From Novosphingobium meiothermophilum (GTDB taxonomy: Bacteria > Pseudomonadota > Alphaproteobacteria > Sphingomonadales > Sphingomonadaceae), in contig NZ_QGHL01000008.1 of assembly GCF_003171715.1 (NCBI RefSeq), forward strand, positions 186,001 to 250,000: a DNA stretch of 64,000 bases, written 5' to 3'. The notes under the pieces were generated by a model. The model was not told where the DNA came from and did no database searches. It saw only the letters and a program-made list of their open reading frames with translations. Both the position numbers and the translations under genes were made by a program. Positions 28,446-37,462 of the stretch are shown here, piece after piece (the stretch's first letter is position 1; each line of letters starts with the position of its first letter).

Positions 28446-29275
28446 TGCCCTTGCCCCACAGGACGCGCCCTGCGGCTGCTCTGGCAAAGCTGGTTGCGTC
28501 GCTTTTCGTCGGGCTTCTTGCCCTTCTGGGTGGTCTTGCGTGGTGGTCGGGCGAAGTCCCTCACTGGACTTTGCGCGGCGCACGCATGGTCGTGCCGGAA
28601 AGGTTGCCCGCGCTGCGCTCCCTTCCGTCTGGCGGCGCGCAGGCCGGACGCGTCCTGTTCGTGGGTGACAGCAATACCGCGGGCACGAGAGTCGGAGGGG
28701 CCGCGCATGCCTATCCGGCGCATTTTGCCGCAGCGCTCGATGGCACGGTGCGGGCTGTCGTGCGGGCCTTTGGCGGCGCGACCGTTGCCGATCATCTGGC
28801 GCGCGGTCTTCCCGAAGGCGCAGCGCAAGGCAGTTTCGCGGTGGCCTATGTCATGCTGGGCACGAACGATGCCGCAACGCGTGGCTGGCTTGCTCCACGT
28901 CGGCCGGTCGCGCTTGAGGCCTATCGTGCGGGATTGACGCGGTTGGCGCAGCAGCTCCGGCGTGGCGGGGCAAGGGTGGTGATCCTTGCCCCGCCGCCTG
29001 TCGGCACGCAGGCCATGGCTGCGCGGCTCCAGCCTTATCGCCGTGCCGCCGCCCAGGTGGCACAGGCCACCGGCAGCGCCTTTCTTGATCCCGCCTCCGC
29101 CTTTCCCGATCCTGACTTGCAGGGCCTGCTGCAACCGGATGCCCTGCATTTGGGGCCAGAGGCGCAGCGCCTTCTCGGCCTCTGGCTGGCATCCGTTTAT
29201 ACCACCAGCGCATCGGATGCTGGCAACTCCAGCACCGGAAAGCCAAGTCCGCCGTCTGCCTCGCACCCATCGTAA
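28445..29275 (+). CDS. membrane-anchored SGNH/GDSL hydrolase
   Basis: A 276-residue protein with an N-terminal membrane anchor or signal (about 10-33) and an SGNH hydrolase domain. Block I is FVGDSNTAG, block III GTNDA, and the Asp/His pair is in DALHL near the C-terminus. Such enzymes deacylate or transacylate carbohydrates. Being coupled to rfbB (TGATG), it probably acts on the rhamnose-containing polymer in the periplasm. Its last 79 bases overlap the convergent large spike-like gene. Confidence 0.8.
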   Translation: MPLPHRTRPAAALAKLVASLFVGLLALLGGLAWWSGEVPHWTLRGARMVVPERLPALRSLPSGGAQAGRVLFVGDSNTAGTRVGGAAHAYPAHFAAALDGTVRAVVRAFGGATVADHLARGLPEGAAQGSFAVAYVMLGTNDAATRGWLAPRRPVALEAYRAGLTRLAQQLRRGGARVVILAPPPVGTQAMAARLQPYRRAAAQVAQATGSAFLDPASAFPDPDLQGLLQPDALHLGPEAQRLLGLWLASVYTTSASDAGNSSTGKPSPPSASHPS

Positions 29276-32200
29276 AGGCTGCCCTTGTAGTGCGCGGCAA
29301 GCTCTTCGGCAGTGCCATAGCTGAACGGGCCGCCTCGCAGATAGGCGATGCGTGCTCCGACGGGCCATGAGCCGCCTGAGAACGTCAATGCCAAGGTATC
29401 GGGGGCGATGATCGCTGCGGCGACGCTGCTTCGCGACCATGTGGCACCGCCATCGGTCGAAACCTCGAAGCCCGTCACCGCCCGTCCGTCATCTGTGCGC
29501 AAGCCGCCGCCGTTGGGCAGCACGGCCTTGATCGTCAGAACCGAACGGTCAGCGGACATGGTTGCCGTCGCCTTGCTGAGAAAGGCGTTGCCCGGCGAAG
29601 GGCTGAGCCCGCGCGCGCGCAAATAGGTTTCGCCAATGCGCCGTCCCAGCCGGACGCAGCCTTCGGGCAGAACCTGGCTTGGATGCGGCCCGCCAAGGTT
29701 GGTGTTCGGTCCTGAAGGGGTTCCGCTGGCCTGGTTGTCGATGGCGATGTCGGTCGTGGCTGGCCCCACCGCGCAGATCGCCGCATTGGCGCTGGCCCAT
29801 TGCAGTTGCCCGGCCTGCGCGCCGCTGCGGTTTGTGCCGAAATCGTCGGCCGCCAGCGGTCCCGGCGTGGTCGTTGTGGCGCGCGTCGGCAGGCAGATGC
29901 CCAGCCGGTATCCCGGCGCGTTGATCGTGCCGTCAAACAGGCGGTTGTCGCCTGCAAGGCTGCCCGTGCCGTGCACCACGCCGTCCAGCAGCGCAGGATA
30001 GCTGCCCGCATCGGCGGTGTACCACTGCCATACCGGCACCCTGTCGCTCCCGGCCATCCGGGCCACTTCCACGTCCAGCGCCCATTGCCGGGTCGTCACG
30101 CTGTTCCGGATCCAGGCCAGCGCGCTCGTGCCCGGAACGCAGGTATCGATCACGCACAGCGCCTGTCCGCCGACGAACGGCTCGACCCGCGATGCAATGG
30201 CGGTCACGCCGTTGAAGGCGCCGGTCATTTCCGGCTCGATCACGAACAGTTGCGGCCGGGCCGCAGTGCTGAACCGCGCCACCGGGGCAGTGGCCGTATC
30301 CGCCGGATCGGACCGCGTGCCGATATAGCCGCAGAACGAGGCCAGCCCCGATGGCGCCTGCGTCACGCCGCCGGCATAGAGCATGATGTCGCACTGGCTC
30401 TGGCCGATCACGCTCACCTTGTGGCCGCAGCCGATGCGGCTGTTCATCCGGAACACCACCGCCGGATCGCTCTCGCTCCACAGCTCAATCGTTCCCCACC
30501 CGGAAAAGGGCGGCAGCGGCAGCATCACGTCCATCACCGGGCCGGTGCCATCGCAAACGAATGGCGGCACCAGAATGGCACCGTCCTGTCCCAGGACCTG
30601 TGCGAAAAGCGCGCCCGATAGCCCGCTGCTGGTTCCCACAAGCCTGACGGTGCCGGCAGGCTCGCCATCTCTGGGGCAGATCACATAGCCATCGGGCAGA
30701 CGATCGAAGTGCAGGAACTTTGCCTGCCCATGGTTGCTGGTGCCGCCTGCCATGACTGTGCCGTGAACCGTGCCCGGTGCGGTCAGATCATCGGGCGTGA
30801 TCGGGCTTAGCGTCTGCGCCGGATCGGCAGACAGCCGATAATCGCGCAGCAGGCGAAATCCCGTCGCGCCGGGCAGCGATGGTGCAATCGGTGCGCCTTC
30901 GGCAATGGCCTGCCATGCCGCATCGCTTCCTGCGCTGCCCAGCACAAAACCGTGAAATGCCACCGCGCCGTCAAAGGCCCCTGCCGGAGCGGTCAACGGC
31001 GTCAGGCCGCCGGGCGCGCTCGCCACGTCGCCCAGCAGCACATGCGTCCCGCTCAGCGTGTTGATCTGCGCATTGCCGCTTGTCTGGCCGGATCCGGCAA
31101 TGCGTGCCGAACCGCGCGCGTAGCTGGCAATGCCGTATTGCCCGTTGCCGTCGCAGGTCACGACCACGAGCTGCCACTGGCCGCCCCTTGTCTGCACGTC
31201 GAGCGAAAGGTCGATGGTATCGCCCGTGCTGCCCCGCGCGCGCCAGCGCAGTTCATCGTGCCGGGCCGTATCGAAGTGGTCGTCTCCATAGTGCACCAGA
31301 CTGAACGTCCCGCCCGCAGACCCCACGGCGTTGCCGATGATCCGCGCTTCGCGGTTCAGGTTGGTGCGCTCGTGCGCGATCTGGAGCATGATGAAGAACG
31401 CGCCCGGCGTATCATGCCGCAGCAGGGGCTGGCTGGTGATGCCGGCATTGGCAAAGGCAATGTGGCCCGCTCGCCCGGCATAGTGCCGGTTGAACGATGG
31501 GAACTGCACGCAGCGCGGCGCCGGCGCGGCGGGCATGGCAATGGCGATGGATTGCACCGCTTCGCTTCCGGCCGCATCGGCGCTGGCGCGTTGCCGGCCT
31601 GTGCGGTCCCACGCAATCACCGGCATTCGCCGCGTGGCATGCAAGGCTCCGCGCACGGTGAAATCGCCTGCCGCGCTGTTCAGGAACAGTTGCTCCCGCG
31701 TGCCGCCCGCAAAGCTTGCCTCCCCGATCGCGGTGCCGCTTGCACCTGCCTGCAAGTGGTTGTCGCGGATCAGGCCAGTGCCGTTCCGGCTTCCCGGCCA
31801 GCTCAGATCGCGCAGGCTGTTGCCCGCAACCAGACAGAAGTCGTCCGCCGTGTAGGACTGGTCCCCGCGCATCGACAGCGCCTGCGATGCCAGCGTGTTG
31901 TGCACTATCACCACATGGCTCTTGGCGTAGGCCATCTGGCTGCTGATCGTGGTGAAGCCGGTATAGGGGCCGGTCAGGGTCTTGTTGTGGAAGGCGTTGT
32001 TGAAGATCAGGAAATCGCGCGCACCCCCCGTTGCCGTCAGGAAGATGTCCTGCGCCACGATGCCTGTCGTCAGGTTGTTCGCGAGCACGCAGTTTTCGGT
32101 AATGCGCCCGGTATTCTGCTGATGCCAGTCGGAATGGACATCGAACAGCGTCACGATCTGGAGCGTGGCATCCTTCACGTTCTGCGGGCCAAAGCCGGTG

Positions 32201-33618
32201 CCCTTGGCGCCCGCCAGCGAACAGGCCGCCGCCCGGCGGGTGTTGTCCTGCACGGCCACCACAAACCCTGCGCCCAGTCCTTGCAGCCAGGCGGCCACAT
32301 CCCCCGGCCAGTAGTTTCCGCTCGCCATCATCGCTTCGGATGTGCCGACGGTGAAGGTGGCGCTGTTTGCACCCCAGCGCGCGGTAAAGGTGCGCGTGGC
32401 GGCCTCGTTGGCCCCGGCCAGTTCGATCGTCGCGGTTGGCTCAGGCCCCGTATAGCGCACGGTAAAGGCGGGCACGTCCTGCGTCCAGAACGAGGAATCC
32501 CAGTCATCGGTGCGCGAATGCACCACGCAGGCCGCATCGCTTACCACGTCGTGATAGCCGTTCTTCAGAAGGCAGCCACGCACAAGGCTGGCCCCGCAGG
32601 CCGCATTGGGCAGGCCATCGAATGTGCATTCGGTCAGCCATGCCGGATCACGCACGAACTGGCCGATCCGCCGCGATGATCCGCGCCACAACTGGTCGCG
32701 CCCCGCCGAGTTGACGATGCGGATGCCGTCGAGCCAGTGCTGCCGCCCCGCCGGATTTTCGTGATAGAGGCTCGAAATCCATTGCGCATCAATGGTGATG
32801 TTCCGGCCGCTGAACCGCAGCCCGTCATAGCGCGGCCGCATGATCGCAGCGGCATCGCTGGTAAAGCCTGACCGTGCGATCGTCACTGGCTCATCCGCCC
32901 TGATCGTGCAGTATCCCTTGCCCTGATAAGGCCCGAAGGCGCCCTGCGCGATGTCGATGGTGCCGCCGCCATGGATCGTGACAAGCGGGTTGTTCGCACC
33001 CGCACCCGCGAGAAAGGCCAATGCCTGCGCCACATCGGGATAGCGGCTTCCTGTCACCACAGGGGTTCCTGGCTCCACCGTCAGGCGCCAGTCGTGTTCC
33101 TGCCGTGAAGGGTAGAACCGGAATGGCCCCATCACCCGGCGCTGCATCGCCGGATCAAGCGGCACTGCCTCGAAATAGACGTCGATCTCGCCATCGCGCC
33201 CGTCGTGAACCAGTCTGGCCCACCAGCCAAAGCATTCGCGGCGCTCGCCGTTCACGTCGCGGTAGCGATGCCAAGTCGGTGCGTCGATGATCTCCTGCCG
33301 ACCCTCGCAATGCACGATCACCGAAGCCAGTCCCATGTTCTGGAGCAGCGATCCGCCATTGTTCGCACCGGCTACCACCCCGATGGCAAGCGTGCCGCGA
33401 TAGAACTGGTCGGGTGGCACCAGCAGGCGCATCGCCGGCTTTGCCGTCAACCGCTGCGGGTCAGTCGGCACACTGCCAAAGCCGCTTGCGGCAAATCCGC
33501 TGCCGGCAATTCCCGTCCATCCCGCCGAAGGGCGCACCCTCGGCAAAGGGGGCGCCACCTCGCGCAGGGACGAACGTCTGCGCGCCAGGCGTCCGAAGCC
33601 ATGACCGAACCCTCCCAT
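29197..33618 (-). CDS. large beta-helix / LamG-like / SGNH-esterase protein, spike-like
   Basis: A 1473-residue protein without an obvious signal peptide. After an N-terminal adaptor-like region (about 60-200), residues about 205-680 look like a right-handed parallel beta-helix rich in Asn and Gly turns (ITENCVLANN, FLIFNNAFHNK). About 690-930 resembles a LamG/concanavalin-like lectin fold. About 1080-1370 resembles an SGNH esterase of the sialate O-acetylesterase type, with the nucleophile in VIGQSQCD and a late His in GGPHPSQ. This architecture matches phage tail or head spikes that bind and deacylate surface polysaccharide. It is coupled (TGATG) to a spike-base protein and sits inside the polysaccharide locus in opposite orientation. 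An adhesin or a secreted esterase are alternatives, but both would need an export route. Confidence 0.75.
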   Translation of the reverse strand: MGGFGHGFGRLARRRSSLREVAPPLPRVRPSAGWTGIAGSGFAASGFGSVPTDPQRLTAKPAMRLLVPPDQFYRGTLAIGVVAGANNGGSLLQNMGLASVIVHCEGRQEIIDAPTWHRYRDVNGERRECFGWWARLVHDGRDGEIDVYFEAVPLDPAMQRRVMGPFRFYPSRQEHDWRLTVEPGTPVVTGSRYPDVAQALAFLAGAGANNPLVTIHGGGTIDIAQGAFGPYQGKGYCTIRADEPVTIARSGFTSDAAAIMRPRYDGLRFSGRNITIDAQWISSLYHENPAGRQHWLDGIRIVNSAGRDQLWRGSSRRIGQFVRDPAWLTECTFDGLPNAACGASLVRGCLLKNGYHDVVSDAACVVHSRTDDWDSSFWTQDVPAFTVRYTGPEPTATIELAGANEAATRTFTARWGANSATFTVGTSEAMMASGNYWPGDVAAWLQGLGAGFVVAVQDNTRRAAACSLAGAKGTGFGPQNVKDATLQIVTLFDVHSDWHQQNTGRITENCVLANNLTTGIVAQDIFLTATGGARDFLIFNNAFHNKTLTGPYTGFTTISSQMAYAKSHVVIVHNTLASQALSMRGDQSYTADDFCLVAGNSLRDLSWPGSRNGTGLIRDNHLQAGASGTAIGEASFAGGTREQLFLNSAAGDFTVRGALHATRRMPVIAWDRTGRQRASADAAGSEAVQSIAIAMPAAPAPRCVQFPSFNRHYAGRAGHIAFANAGITSQPLLRHDTPGAFFIMLQIAHERTNLNREARIIGNAVGSAGGTFSLVHYGDDHFDTARHDELRWRARGSTGDTIDLSLDVQTRGGQWQLVVVTCDGNGQYGIASYARGSARIAGSGQTSGNAQINTLSGTHVLLGDVASAPGGLTPLTAPAGAFDGAVAFHGFVLGSAGSDAAWQAIAEGAPIAPSLPGATGFRLLRDYRLSADPAQTLSPITPDDLTAPGTVHGTVMAGGTSNHGQAKFLHFDRLPDGYVICPRDGEPAGTVRLVGTSSGLSGALFAQVLGQDGAILVPPFVCDGTGPVMDVMLPLPPFSGWGTIELWSESDPAVVFRMNSRIGCGHKVSVIGQSQCDIMLYAGGVTQAPSGLASFCGYIGTRSDPADTATAPVARFSTAARPQLFVIEPEMTGAFNGVTAIASRVEPFVGGQALCVIDTCVPGTSALAWIRNSVTTRQWALDVEVARMAGSDRVPVWQWYTADAGSYPALLDGVVHGTGSLAGDNRLFDGTINAPGYRLGICLPTRATTTTPGPLAADDFGTNRSGAQAGQLQWASANAAICAVGPATTDIAIDNQASGTPSGPNTNLGGPHPSQVLPEGCVRLGRRIGETYLRARGLSPSPGNAFLSKATATMSADRSVLTIKAVLPNGGGLRTDDGRAVTGFEVSTDGGATWSRSSVAAAIIAPDTLALTFSGGSWPVGARIAYLRGGPFSYGTAEELAAHYKGSLYDGCEADGGLGFPVLELPASDALVV

Positions 33619-33887
33619 CAGATCAGGCCGATCAGATCAAGCGCGGTGGTTCCGGTGGCCTTCACCGCGCGGGCGCGCACGTCCAGCATGGACCCAGATG
33701 CCAGATTGATGAATGTCACGGGCGCGTTTCCGCGCAGGGGCACCAGCGTCAGGTCGCCGCCCTGGCCGATGTAGATGGCCTTCGTTGCCTGGGGCAGCGC
33801 GGCATCGTCATCCGGCAGGATCTGGAAGCAGTCTTCGGCAGGAGAGGTCAGGCTGTTGCTTGAACCGGCGAAGATATCGTTGACCAC
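33618..33887 (-). CDS. spike base protein, RCAP_Rcc01079 (GhsA-like) family
   Basis: An 89-residue protein that I recognise as the spike-base family named after Rhodobacter capsulatus rcc01079. Family features are an N-terminal SSNSLTSPAEDCFQI, a middle DAALPQATKAIYIGQGGDL, and a C-terminal VRARAVKATGTTALDLIGLI. In R. capsulatus, Rcc01079 and its fibre partner Rcc01080 form head spikes of the gene transfer agent that bind the cell capsule. The GTG start at 33887 has AGAGGGA upstream; TTG 33911 is an alternative. Its stop overlaps the ATG of the large spike-like gene. Confidence 0.75.
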   Translation of the reverse strand: MVNDIFAGSSNSLTSPAEDCFQILPDDDAALPQATKAIYIGQGGDLTLVPLRGNAPVTFINLASGSMLDVRARAVKATGTTALDLIGLI

Positions 33888-34208
33888 GTTCGCGTCCCTC
33901 TTTGTGAACAAATCAGGAACAATGCGCTATCATGGCACATATTCTGTAGGAAAGCGGATTCTCTGCCACGGGATGGTGTCTGGCGGGCGGCACGTATCAC
34001 TGCGGAATATTCAGGAAATTCAGTCTATTTGTGCCGTGCAGCACAGCCTGCGACGTTCATCCCATGCTTGATGCTGCGGTTGCGAATATAGGTAATCGCC
34101 ACTATGGAAATATCTGTAAGTCTTTATGTGACGATTCAGCAGGCGAACCATCCCGCATCTGGACTCAGGCCGGAAGCATGATGTTCGCCCTTGATGAAGA
34201 AGGACAAG
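33888..34208. other. divergent intergenic region, no gene
   Basis: About 320 bases between the spike-base gene and the acyl carrier protein gene, which face away from each other. It is more AT-rich than its neighbours (for example around 34070-34130) and must hold both promoters. I see no RNA gene and no convincing -35/-10 pair. Confidence 0.45.
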
Positions 34209-34451
34209 ATGGAACGTTCCGCAATCACCGCGCAGCTCACGGAAATCATGATCGACGTGTTCGATCTCGACGAGCTGGAATACCGCGACGATCTGAGCGC
34301 CGCCGACATCGAGGAATGGGACAGCCTGTCGAACATCCGCTTCATGGTCGCGGTCGAAAAGGAATTCGGCTTCCGTCTGTCCAACTCGGAGATCGAAAGC
34401 CTCAAGAACGTGGGCGAAATGGTCGATCTGATCGAACGCAAGCTTGCCTGA
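34209..34451 (+). CDS. acyl carrier protein (dedicated)
   Basis: An 80-residue acyl carrier protein. The phosphopantetheine attachment serine is Ser39 in EWDSLSNIRF, within a four-helix sequence typical of carrier proteins in FkbH pathways. It is not the fatty-acid AcpP, which carries a DSLDTVE-type motif. ATG 34209 follows AAGAAGGA. As first gene of the modification operon it probably carries a glyceryl or derived acyl group for FkbH and the MBOAT. Confidence 0.88.
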   Translation: MERSAITAQLTEIMIDVFDLDELEYRDDLSAADIEEWDSLSNIRFMVAVEKEFGFRLSNSEIESLKNVGEMVDLIERKLA

Positions 34452-34524
34452 TCGACATGCCGGTCCGCTCCGGCATTTCCGGGATGCTCTGGATTGAGCC
34501 GCAACAACTGGGGCTGATGCGATA

Positions 34525-36480
34525 ATGGCCGATCTGCTTGCCTTGCCATGGTTGCTTCCCGCACCGCCTGATTTCCGGGCGCGGGTGCGGGCGCTGCGGT
34601 CTGCGCATGGGGCAGGCGAAGCAGTGCGCACTGCCGATCTCGTGGCGCTTGCCGGTCATGGGCTTGATCTTTCCCAGCTTGGCTCCTTGGGCAAGATCGT
34701 CGATTCCCGGCGCCAGTCCCTGTGCGCAGAAGGCCGTCTGCGCCCGGTTCTCCTGGGCATTGCCGCCACCCATACGCTTGATCTCGTCGCCGAGGCCCTG
34801 CCTGCCACGGGCCTGCGCCACGGCGTTCTGGTCGATACCGTGCAGACCGATTACGGTCAGCTTGCGCAGGCCGTGCTTGATCCGTCCTCCGCGCTCGCCG
34901 CCGCCCGGCCTGATTTCGTGCTGCTGGCGCTCGATGCCGCAGCGCTGGGGCTGGCCCGCCCGCAGTTCGAGGCCGCAGCCGCAGAGGCGGCCGTGCAGTC
35001 TGCGCTCGATTACGTGGCCTCCCTGCGCGATGGCGTGCGCGCCAATATCGGCGCCGGGGTCATCCTGCATACGCTTGCCACGCCTGCCGAGGCTCTTTTC
35101 GGAAGCTATGATGCGCGCGTTCCCGGCTCGGTCCGCTGGTTGATCGCCCGCTTCAACCAGCGGCTCTGCGCCGAAGTCGTGCAGGATTCCGATCTCCTGC
35201 TGGATATGGCCGCCATGGCCGAAATGGTCGGTCTTGCGCGCTGGCACGATCCGCTGCGCTGGCACGATGCCAAGATGCCCTGCGCGCTAGATGCGGTTCC
35301 GCTCTATGCCGATCACGTCTGCCGCCTTCTGGCCGCCGCCAGAGGGTTGTCGCGCAAGTGTCTGGTGCTTGATCTCGACAACACCCTCTGGGGCGGGATC
35401 ATCGGCGACGATGGCGTCGAAGGCATCAAGCTGGGACAAGGCTCGGCGCGCGGTGAGGCGCACCTTGCGGTTCAGTCCTTCGCGCTCGATCTGCGTCGCC
35501 GCGGGATCATTCTTGCGGTCTGTTCCAAGAACGAGGAAGCCGCGGCCCTGATCCCCTTCCGCGAGCATGACGAGATGGTCTTGAAGGAAGACCATATCTC
35601 CGTCTTCATCGCCAACTGGACCGACAAGGCCACCAACCTCAAGGCGATTGCCCAGGCGCTCAATATCGGCACCGACGCGCTCGTCTTCCTCGACGACAAT
35701 CCGGCCGAGCGGGAACGCGTCCGGCAGGAACTGCCCGAAGTCGCGGTTCCCGAAGTGGGCGACGAGCCTTCCGACTATGTGCGCCTGCTCTCGCTTGCCG
35801 GGTATTTCGAAGCGGTCGCCTTCAACGATGAAGACCGCAAACGGGCCGACATGTATCAGGCCAACGCCCAGCGCGCCTCGGCCCTCCAGAAGGTCGGCAA
35901 TCTTGACGAGTATCTGGCCTCGCTCGAAATGGAGTGCACGATTGCCCCGTTCGACGATCTTGGCCGTGCGCGGATTGCCCAGCTCGTCAACAAGTCCAAC
36001 CAGTTCAATCTCACCACGCGCCGTTATACCGAAGCCGATATCGCCGCGATTCAGGCCGATCCGAAAAAGTTCACCATGCAGGTGCGCCTTGTCGACCGCT
36101 TTGGCGACAACGGCATGATTTCCGTCGTGATCTTCGATCGCGGCGATGAGGTGTGGCACTGCGACACCTGGCTGATGAGCTGCCGCGTCCTCGGCCGCCG
36201 GGTCGAGGAAGCCGTGCTTGCCCACGTCGCCGCAGCGGCAAAGGCCGCAGGCGCGAGCCGCCTGACGGGCGAATACATTCCGACGCCCAAGAACGTGCTC
36301 GTCGAAAAGCACTTCGAAAAGCTCGGCTTTGCCTGCACGGGGGAAAGATCGGGCGGCGGCACGCTATGGGAACTCGATCTCGCCGCCTACACCTCACCCG
36401 ATCTGCCCATGCAGATCGAGGCGAAGACCGGGGCTGGGGCGCTTGCAGATTCGCCAACCCCTCAGGCTCTGGTCGATTGA
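34525..36480 (+). CDS. FkbH-like HAD-IIIC / GNAT bifunctional protein
   Basis: A 651-residue enzyme. Characterised FkbH proteins take D-1,3-bisphosphoglycerate, remove phosphate and load the glyceryl group on a carrier protein. An N-terminal SGNH-like region (about 1-270) is followed by the HAD-IIIC domain with DLDNTLWGG (about residue 283) and later FLDDNPAERE, then a GNAT-like C-terminal domain (about 480-625, NKSNQFNLTTRRY). It lies 73 bases after the acyl carrier protein, its expected partner. In this locus the product may be a glyceryl donor for the polysaccharide. Confidence 0.87.
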   Translation: MADLLALPWLLPAPPDFRARVRALRSAHGAGEAVRTADLVALAGHGLDLSQLGSLGKIVDSRRQSLCAEGRLRPVLLGIAATHTLDLVAEALPATGLRHGVLVDTVQTDYGQLAQAVLDPSSALAAARPDFVLLALDAAALGLARPQFEAAAAEAAVQSALDYVASLRDGVRANIGAGVILHTLATPAEALFGSYDARVPGSVRWLIARFNQRLCAEVVQDSDLLLDMAAMAEMVGLARWHDPLRWHDAKMPCALDAVPLYADHVCRLLAAARGLSRKCLVLDLDNTLWGGIIGDDGVEGIKLGQGSARGEAHLAVQSFALDLRRRGIILAVCSKNEEAAALIPFREHDEMVLKEDHISVFIANWTDKATNLKAIAQALNIGTDALVFLDDNPAERERVRQELPEVAVPEVGDEPSDYVRLLSLAGYFEAVAFNDEDRKRADMYQANAQRASALQKVGNLDEYLASLEMECTIAPFDDLGRARIAQLVNKSNQFNLTTRRYTEADIAAIQADPKKFTMQVRLVDRFGDNGMISVVIFDRGDEVWHCDTWLMSCRVLGRRVEEAVLAHVAAAAKAAGASRLTGEYIPTPKNVLVEKHFEKLGFACTGERSGGGTLWELDLAAYTSPDLPMQIEAKTGAGALADSPTPQALVD

Positions 36481-36514
36481 CCGGGTTTTCTCACCATATA
36501 GGCAGGATGCAGCG

Positions 36515-37447
36515 ATGAACGACGCATTGTTGGGTATTATCGGTGATCGGCCTGCAACCCGGACAATCGCACTGGCCATTCTCGATGCATGGCCGGACCA
36601 TGCCCGCTATCTCGAAAAGAGCCTGTCCGCGCGCACCGTGTCAGAACTTCAGACCACCGAGCTTCTTGCGCAGGCAGCCTTGACGCTCGAAGGCGCGCGC
36701 CTTCCCGAACTGGCGGCAAACTATCGGTGGACCTGCGACCGGCTGCGCGAGGAGGAACTGTTCTTCCATCGCGAAGGGCGTTACCGCCTGACAACCTTCG
36801 CCGAAGCCGATGCCGAGGTTTATTCCAATGATGCCTACATGGAGCGATACGTCGACGGTCTGCTCCTGAGTCAGGTCATGTGGTATAATCACGTGGCCAG
36901 TTGCACATACTATTTCACGCAGGCTCCCGGTCTTATCCCTTCTGATGCCAAGATGCTTGAGATCGGGCCGGGACATGGCCTGATGACCTATCTGGCCGTC
37001 CGCGATTTCGGACTGTCGGCGGCCACGGTCTGGGATCTGTCGCCAGTTTCGGTCGAACATACCCGTAGCGCCCTTGCCCGGTTAGGCATCGGCAGCGTCA
37101 ACTGTGCGGTGCGCAATGCGCTCAGCGTTTCCGAAACCGATGACAAGTTCGATTTCGTCGTCCTGAGCGAAGTTCTCGAACACATCGAAGACCCGGCCGA
37201 AGTAATGCGCAAGCTGCGTGCCATCGTTGCTCCGCAGGGTCTGGTGTTCGTCAACGTTCCGATCAACAGCCCGTCGCCAGACCACCTCTATCTCATGCGC
37301 ACGCCTGATGAGGCGCGCGACCTGCTGCGCAAGACCGGGTTCGAGATCATGTCCGAGGCGATGTTTGCAACCCAGGGCATGAAGCTGGAGCGTGCCTTGA
37401 AGAACGCCGTCACGGTTTCGGTGTGCATGTTCGCCCGGCCTGTCTGA
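36515..37447 (+). CDS. class I SAM-dependent methyltransferase
   Basis: A 310-residue protein with a helical N-terminal part (1-130) and a Rossmann methyltransferase domain: motif I MLEIGPGHGLMTYL, an acidic residue in VWDLSPVS, and VVLSEVLEHIEDP. It could methylate a carrier-bound glyceryl group or a sugar. FkbH clusters for methoxymalonyl units contain a methyltransferase as well, but the dehydrogenases of that pathway are absent here. The start at 36515 lies 34 bases after fkbH. Confidence 0.78.
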   Translation: MNDALLGIIGDRPATRTIALAILDAWPDHARYLEKSLSARTVSELQTTELLAQAALTLEGARLPELAANYRWTCDRLREEELFFHREGRYRLTTFAEADAEVYSNDAYMERYVDGLLLSQVMWYNHVASCTYYFTQAPGLIPSDAKMLEIGPGHGLMTYLAVRDFGLSAATVWDLSPVSVEHTRSALARLGIGSVNCAVRNALSVSETDDKFDFVVLSEVLEHIEDPAEVMRKLRAIVAPQGLVFVNVPINSPSPDHLYLMRTPDEARDLLRKTGFEIMSEAMFATQGMKLERALKNAVTVSVCMFARPV

Positions 37448-37462
37448 GGCATAGAAGCAGTC

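Noticed and set aside
30952..32679. Plus-strand open frame of about 575 codons opposite the large spike-like gene
   Set aside because: No family features; the minus-strand protein has coherent beta-helix and lectin-like repeats through this region.
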